Shown piece by piece: positions 60,206 through 64,000 of a DNA stretch of 64,000 bases. The stretch spans positions 7,440,001 to 7,504,000 of the forward strand of contig OX621266.1 of assembly GCA_951640165.1 (NCBI GenBank). The letters are read 5' to 3'. The first letter of the stretch is position 1; every line of letters starts with the position of its first letter. A program made the translations under genes and the position numbers. The notes below the pieces were generated by a model. It saw only the letters and a program-made list of their open reading frames with translations, had not been told where the DNA came from and did not search any database. Origin of the DNA: Pseudoips prasinana (taxonomy: Eukaryota > Arthropoda > Insecta > Lepidoptera > Nolidae).

Positions 60206-61882
60206 CAAGAGCTGGAGAAGCGGGTTGCGGCCCAGGAAGAACGGGCGCGCGTCGCCCGTGCCAAGTCCGGGTATGGTGCGTCCCGCGTGCTATACTCGGA
60301 CCACTCCCTGGCCGAACTCCAGAGGATGGCCTTGGAGGATGAAGAGGCGATCGTGGAGGTCGCCGCCAAGTCCTCCCACTTAAAGGGGACTTTTCAAAAG
60401 TCCCTAAAATGCCGGGCCGCGAGTCTTCGCGAAATCGTGGCGGAGCTTGTGGAGCGCAAGGCCAGTGAGGAGTCGCGGCAACTGCAGGCGAAAGTGGATC
60501 GCCTGCAGTCGGAGGTTAGCCAGCTTCACCTGAAGCTGGCTGAAGCCACGGCCCGGCCATCCCAAGCCGAACCTACACCTGCGGCAGAGGGCCTCGCCTC
60601 CTCCTCCGGCCTTGAGGATGTCCTCCGCAGGGTCATGGCGGAGGAGCGGGCCTTCGTCAGATCCTGCCTAGCGGGAATAGAGGACCGGCTCTTGCCGGAG
60701 AAACGCCTCCGACCACCACTTGCGGCGGACAAGAGGCGTGAAGAGCCGGCGCCTACCTCCACGAGGGAGGATGCCCTTCTCCCTTCGACCACCCCGACCA
60801 ACCAGCAGGGCTGGACGAGGGTGGTTGGCAAGGGGAAGGGCAAGGGCAAAAGGACGGCACCTGTCGTCCCTGCCGTTCCCGCCACATCCACTCCCAGCCA
60901 GTCGCAGCCGACTGGCAATGGGAAAGGGAAAGGGAAGGGGAAGAGCACCCCTCCAGCCCCAGCCGTCTCCGCCACCACCCCTGCCGGTCAGTCGTCGACT
61001 GGCAAGGGAAAGGGGAAGGGGAAGACTTCCACCCCAGCCGGCCCCAAGAGAAACTTGGTTCCTCCCAAGACCGCGGCCGTCGTGGTGACACTCACCGCTA
61101 AAGCCGTGGAGCGGGGAGTGACGTACGCGTCCATGTTGGTGCGGGCGCGTGCCAGTGCCGATCCCACCAAATTGGGGATCGGCAAAGTGTCATGCCGCAA
61201 GACACAGGCTGGGGCTCGTATCTTCGAGTTCCCGGGTGCGGAGGGCGGAAAAAACGCGGACTTCTTCGCAGCAAAGCTGCAAGAGGTCATTGCGGACGAC
61301 GCGAAGGTGGCCAGGCCGGTAAAGTCGGCGGCCATTGAGGTGACGGATCTCGACTACTCCGTCATCAAGGAGGAGGTGGTGGCAGCAGTCGCAGCCATTG
61401 GGGGCTGCACAGTCGCAGCGGTGCAGGGCGGGGGCATCAGGCCCGGGCGCGGTGGCATGGGCACCATTCGCCTGGAGTGCCCAGTCGCCGCTGCCAAAGC
61501 CGTCCTCGAGAAGGGACGGCTCGCCGTCGGGTTCAGCTCGGCGGCGGTCCGGGCCCTTGAGGACCAGCCTCTGCGGTGTTACCGGTGCTTCGGCATCGGT
61601 CACACCCGAGCCCTCTGTCCGTCCAGCATTGACAGGACGGACAGCTGCTACCGCTGCGGCAAGGAGGGGCACAAAGCCGCCTCCTGCATGGCCGCCGCGC
61701 CGCATTGCGCTGTTTGTGCCGCCAGTGGCCGCCCTGCGGGCCATATAATGAAGGGGAGGAACTGCAGTCCTCCCCTTAAGAAGGGCAAAACTCAGGCGCC
61801 GACCCGGCCTGTCGCTGCCACCGCCACCCCAGTTGCTGGGACCTCGGCGGCTGTGGAGGAGGAGGGTGCGATGTCCCATTAA
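60206..61882 (+). CDS. ORF1 (gag) of R1-clade element, N-terminally truncated, three zinc knuckles
   Basis: The frame opens right after TAG (60,203) at QELEKRVAAQEERARVARAK and runs to TAA at 61,880-61,882. Order of parts: a gag helix region (SDHSLAELQRMALEDEEA, then LKGTFQKSLKCRAASLREIV); a coiled-coil-like stretch (LQAKVDRLQSEVSQLHLKL); a low-complexity middle with three basic blocks GKGKGKGK at about 60,829-61,030, each followed by a T/S-P-rich spacer; a conserved domain (KAVERGVTYASMLVRARA to EDQPLRCYRC); then CCHC knuckles CYRCFGIGHTRALC (about 61,575-61,616) and CYRCGKEGHKAASC (about 61,647-61,688) and a third atypical C-C-H-C motif ending at RNCSPP. It binds element RNA in the ribonucleoprotein by family knowledge. 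No ATG opens this frame near its left end; the GTG at 60,287 is not a credible start. The stop overlaps the ORF2 start (TAATG). Confidence 0.88.
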   Translation, partial: QELEKRVAAQEERARVARAKSGYGASRVLYSDHSLAELQRMALEDEEAIVEVAAKSSHLKGTFQKSLKCRAASLREIVAELVERKASEESRQLQAKVDRLQSEVSQLHLKLAEATARPSQAEPTPAAEGLASSSGLEDVLRRVMAEERAFVRSCLAGIEDRLLPEKRLRPPLAADKRREEPAPTSTREDALLPSTTPTNQQGWTRVVGKGKGKGKRTAPVVPAVPATSTPSQSQPTGNGKGKGKGKSTPPAPAVSATTPAGQSSTGKGKGKGKTSTPAGPKRNLVPPKTAAVVVTLTAKAVERGVTYASMLVRARASADPTKLGIGKVSCRKTQAGARIFEFPGAEGGKNADFFAAKLQEVIADDAKVARPVKSAAIEVTDLDYSVIKEEVVAAVAAIGGCTVAAVQGGGIRPGRGGMGTIRLECPVAAAKAVLEKGRLAVGFSSAAVRALEDQPLRCYRCFGIGHTRALCPSSIDRTDSCYRCGKEGHKAASCMAAAPHCAVCAASGRPAGHIMKGRNCSPPLKKGKTQAPTRPVAATATPVAGTSAAVEEEGAMSH

Positions 61883-63111
61883 TGGGAAGGATTGAACATC
61901 GCATCCTCCAGGCGAACACCAACCACTGCAGAGCGGCCCAGGATCTGCTCATGCAGACCGTGGCCGAGTGGTTGGTGGACGTGGCGGTGGTCGCCGAGCC
62001 GTACTCGATACCTGGCCGTTGGCTGGGTGATCGGGACGGCTTGGTGGCGTTGGTGTCGCGGCCTGCCACGGACTCCCCTCCCCTCTCGCTTTTAGAGAGG
62101 GGTCCGGGATACGTAGCCGCCGCGTGGGGAGAAATAGCCCTGGTCGGGGTCTATTTCTCCCCAAACCGCCCTCTTAGGGACTTCGAGGATTTTCTCGAGG
62201 TCCTTACGGCAGTCGTCGGGAGGGCGGCACCACGTCAGGTCGTCGTGTTGGGCGACCTGAACGCCAAGTCAGTGGCCTGGGGAAACTCGGCGGCGTCCTG
62301 CAACGTCCGGGGGCGCGCCGTCGAATTTTGGGCGGCCTCGTGCGGCGTGTCCCTCCTAAACAGGGGGGATGTTCACACGTGTGTGCGGCAGCAGGGAGGG
62401 TCAGTGGTGGACGTGTCGTTCGCCACCCCTGTTCTGGCCGCCCGCGTCGTGAACTGGCGGGTGGAGATGGTGGAGACCCTGTCGGACCACCGATATGTGC
62501 GGTTCGACATCTCCACCCAGAGCCCGCGGGGGATGGCCCGCTCGGGCCAATCACCCTTCCCGCGGTGGGCTCTCACCCGCCTGGACCGGGAGTCAGCCCA
62601 GGAGGCGGCGTTCCTCGAGGACTGGCTCTCGCCCCCTGTGGAGGGCACGGACGTGGACGCCGCAGCGGTTCGGCTGCGGGGGTCCCTGACCGAGGTGTGC
62701 AACTCCAGCATGCCTCGGTCTCGCCGTCCGCCTCCCCGTCGCGCCGTTTATTGGTGGACGGTGGAGCTGGCGGGGCTCCGGGCCGCGTGCGTGGAGGCCA
62801 GGAGGGCCTACACGCGGAGTCGGCGGCGCACCAGCCGATGTCAGGCTGAGGAGGACCGCCTCTACGCCTCTTACCTAGAGGCAAAGACGGTCCTCAAGTC
62901 GGAAATGTGCGCCGCCGAGGACTCGGCAAAGGCCGAGATGCTGGAGGGCCTCGACAGGGATCCGTTTGGGAGGCCGTATAAGCAGGCACGGAGCCAGCTG
63001 CGCCCTTACGGTCCCCCATTAGCGGAGACCCTAGAGCCGGCGTTGCTGGATGGGGTGGTTCGGTCACTGTTTCCGCGCAGGACCGACTTCACCCCACCAA
63101 CGATGAACCCC
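61882..63111 (+). CDS. ORF2 of R1-clade element, part 1: AP-like endonuclease and linker (before frameshift)
   Basis: The ATG at 61,882 overlaps the gag stop (TAATG), an arrangement known to favour reinitiation. Endonuclease motifs: QANTNH at residues 10-15, AEP with the catalytic glutamate at 39, GDLNAKS at 124-130, RGDVHTCVR and VDVSF, and SDH at 201-203. A linker with arginine-rich stretches follows and then the KTVLKSEMCAAED region seen also in the stray fragment. The frame is lost at a run of five C at about 63,108-63,112, where the stray copy at 59,750 has six; after it this frame reads an unrelated tail to a stop at 63,301-63,303. The endonuclease normally nicks a specific genomic target in R1 relatives; the target of this one is unknown. 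Confidence 0.9.
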
Positions 63112-64000
63112 CGCTGGGGGGGGTGGTGGCTTCGCCGGAGGAGGAGGTGCCTCCAGTGTCGGCGGAGGAATTTCGCGCGGGGGTTCTGTCCCTCCGCGCG
63201 AAGAAGACGGCCCCTGGACCAGATGGCGTCCCCGCACGGGTGGTGGCCATCGCAGCGTCCTTCATGGAGCAGAGGTTTCGGGACCTCTTCAGCGCGTGCC
63301 TGACGGCTGGGAGGTTCCCGAAGATCTGGAAGGAGGGGCAGCTTTGCCTGCTCCGGAAGGAGGGACGCCCGGTGGACTCCCCCTCGGCATACCGGCCCAT
63401 CGTTCTGCTCGATGAGGTCGGTAAATTGTTCGAGGGGATCATCGCCACCCGGCTTAATAGCCAGTTGCGGGAGGTAGGGCCAGACCTGTCGGACGCCCAG
63501 TTCGGGTTTCGACAGGGGCGTTCGACGGTCGACGCGGTGGCCCTACTCAGGGGCCAAGTGCAGGAGGCGGTTGGAGCTGGGGACGGAGTGTTGGCGGTGT
63601 CGTTCGACATCGCCAACGCCTTCAACTCCGTGCCCCACTCGACCATATTGGAGGCACTCCGGTACCACGGAGTGCCCCAATATCTGCGGGTGATCCTGGC
63701 CAACTACCTCGAGGACCGGGAGGTCCTCCTGGCGGACAGGACGGCCAGGATCAGGCGCTACGGCGCGGAGTCCGGTGTTCCACAGGGTTCGGTGCTGGGG
63801 CCCCGCTTGTGGAACATCGGATTCGATTGGCTGCTGCGCGGCACCCTCCTCCAGGGCACGAGTGTCATCTGCTACGCGGATGACACTCTCCTCGTTGCCC
63901 GGGGGAGGGACTTTCGGGAGGCGGCCTGTCTGGCCTCAGCTGGCGGAGCCTTAGTGGCAGGTAGGATCCGCCAGCTTGGTTTGAGGGTAGCGCTGAACAA
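63112..64000 (+). pseudogene. ORF2 of R1-clade element, part 2: reverse transcriptase in the shifted frame, cut by window edge
   Basis: After the single-base loss, the enzyme continues one frame back and stays open to the last base. Visible motifs are AYRPIVLLDE, FGFRQGRSTVDAV, the catalytic SFDIANAFNSV, GVPQGSVLGPRLWN and YADDTLLVA, and RIRQLGLRVALN. These are reverse transcriptase blocks in the expected order. The C-terminal zinc motif lies outside the window. If the frameshift is real the element is inactive; a base-calling error in a C/G-rich run next to eight G is a serious alternative. Confidence 0.88.

Larger units (their letters stand above)
59494..64000 (+). mobile_element. R1-clade non-LTR retrotransposon (composite, runs off window end)
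   Basis: The block is GC-rich in sharp contrast to the satellites. It consists of a stray ORF2 fragment (59,494-60,205), a gag ORF1 lacking its N-terminus (60,206-61,882), and ORF2 from 61,882 to the window end. Endonuclease and reverse transcriptase motifs and the CCHC gag are typical of the R1 clade (R1, TRAS, SART, Waldo relatives). No 28S rDNA or (TTAGG)n target is seen next to it: the left neighbour is S3. The 5' untranslated region and gag start are missing at the chimeric join; the 3' end lies beyond the window. Confidence 0.9.

Noticed and set aside
59648..63703. Many long open frames on the minus strand and in alternative frames of the R1 block.
   Set aside because: High GC makes stop codons rare; the plus-strand frames hold the conserved gag, endonuclease and reverse transcriptase motifs.

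Overview
The window looks like eukaryotic, probably insect, heterochromatin (pericentromeric, subtelomeric or sex-chromosome-like; the sequence alone does not say which). Nearly all of it is tandem satellite DNA plus non-LTR retrotransposon sequence. I found no host protein gene, tRNA, rRNA or CRISPR array. The insect assignment is an inference from an R1-clade element and the style of the satellites; I cannot support an order or species. The many near-identical 61-68-codon frames in the main satellite open at TTG, have no conserved early ATG, and are read here as by-products of homogenisation, not genes.

Three satellite families are present. S1 has a monomer of about 461 bp and is AT-rich. 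It fills about 1-13,753, 14,100-14,720, 17,064-31,262, 34,128-42,422, 45,283-48,590 and 58,876-59,149, and switches strand several times. S2 has a monomer of about 243 bp and lies at 13,754-14,099 and 52,102-58,875. S3 has a monomer of about 529-530 bp and lies at 15,024-16,521, 48,894-52,101 and 59,150-59,493. A non-satellite stretch of about 302 bp occurs twice (14,721-15,023 and 48,591-48,893), each time exactly between S1 and S3.

The mobile elements are: two copies of one 5'-truncated non-LTR retrotransposon (CR1/Jockey-type, minus strand, 31,263-34,127 and 42,423-45,282), which are the same insertion carried in a duplicated satellite superunit of about 11.16 kb; a broken ORF1/gag fragment at 16,522-17,063; and a GC-rich R1-clade element on the plus strand from 59,494 to the window end. 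The R1 block starts with a stray ORF2 fragment, continues with a gag that lacks its N-terminus, and then an ORF2 with a one-base frameshift.

The most interesting signal is a box of roughly 40-55 bp shared by S1, S2 and S3 (twice in S3) although the rest of the monomers look unrelated. In S1, in S2 and in the first S3 copy the box sits between short inverted repeats and could form a hairpin. It also lies in the loop of two of the four satellite inversions (9,171-9,238 and 57,145-57,202) and at the edges of several family-to-family junctions, which suggests a shared DNA module linked to rearrangement or amplification.
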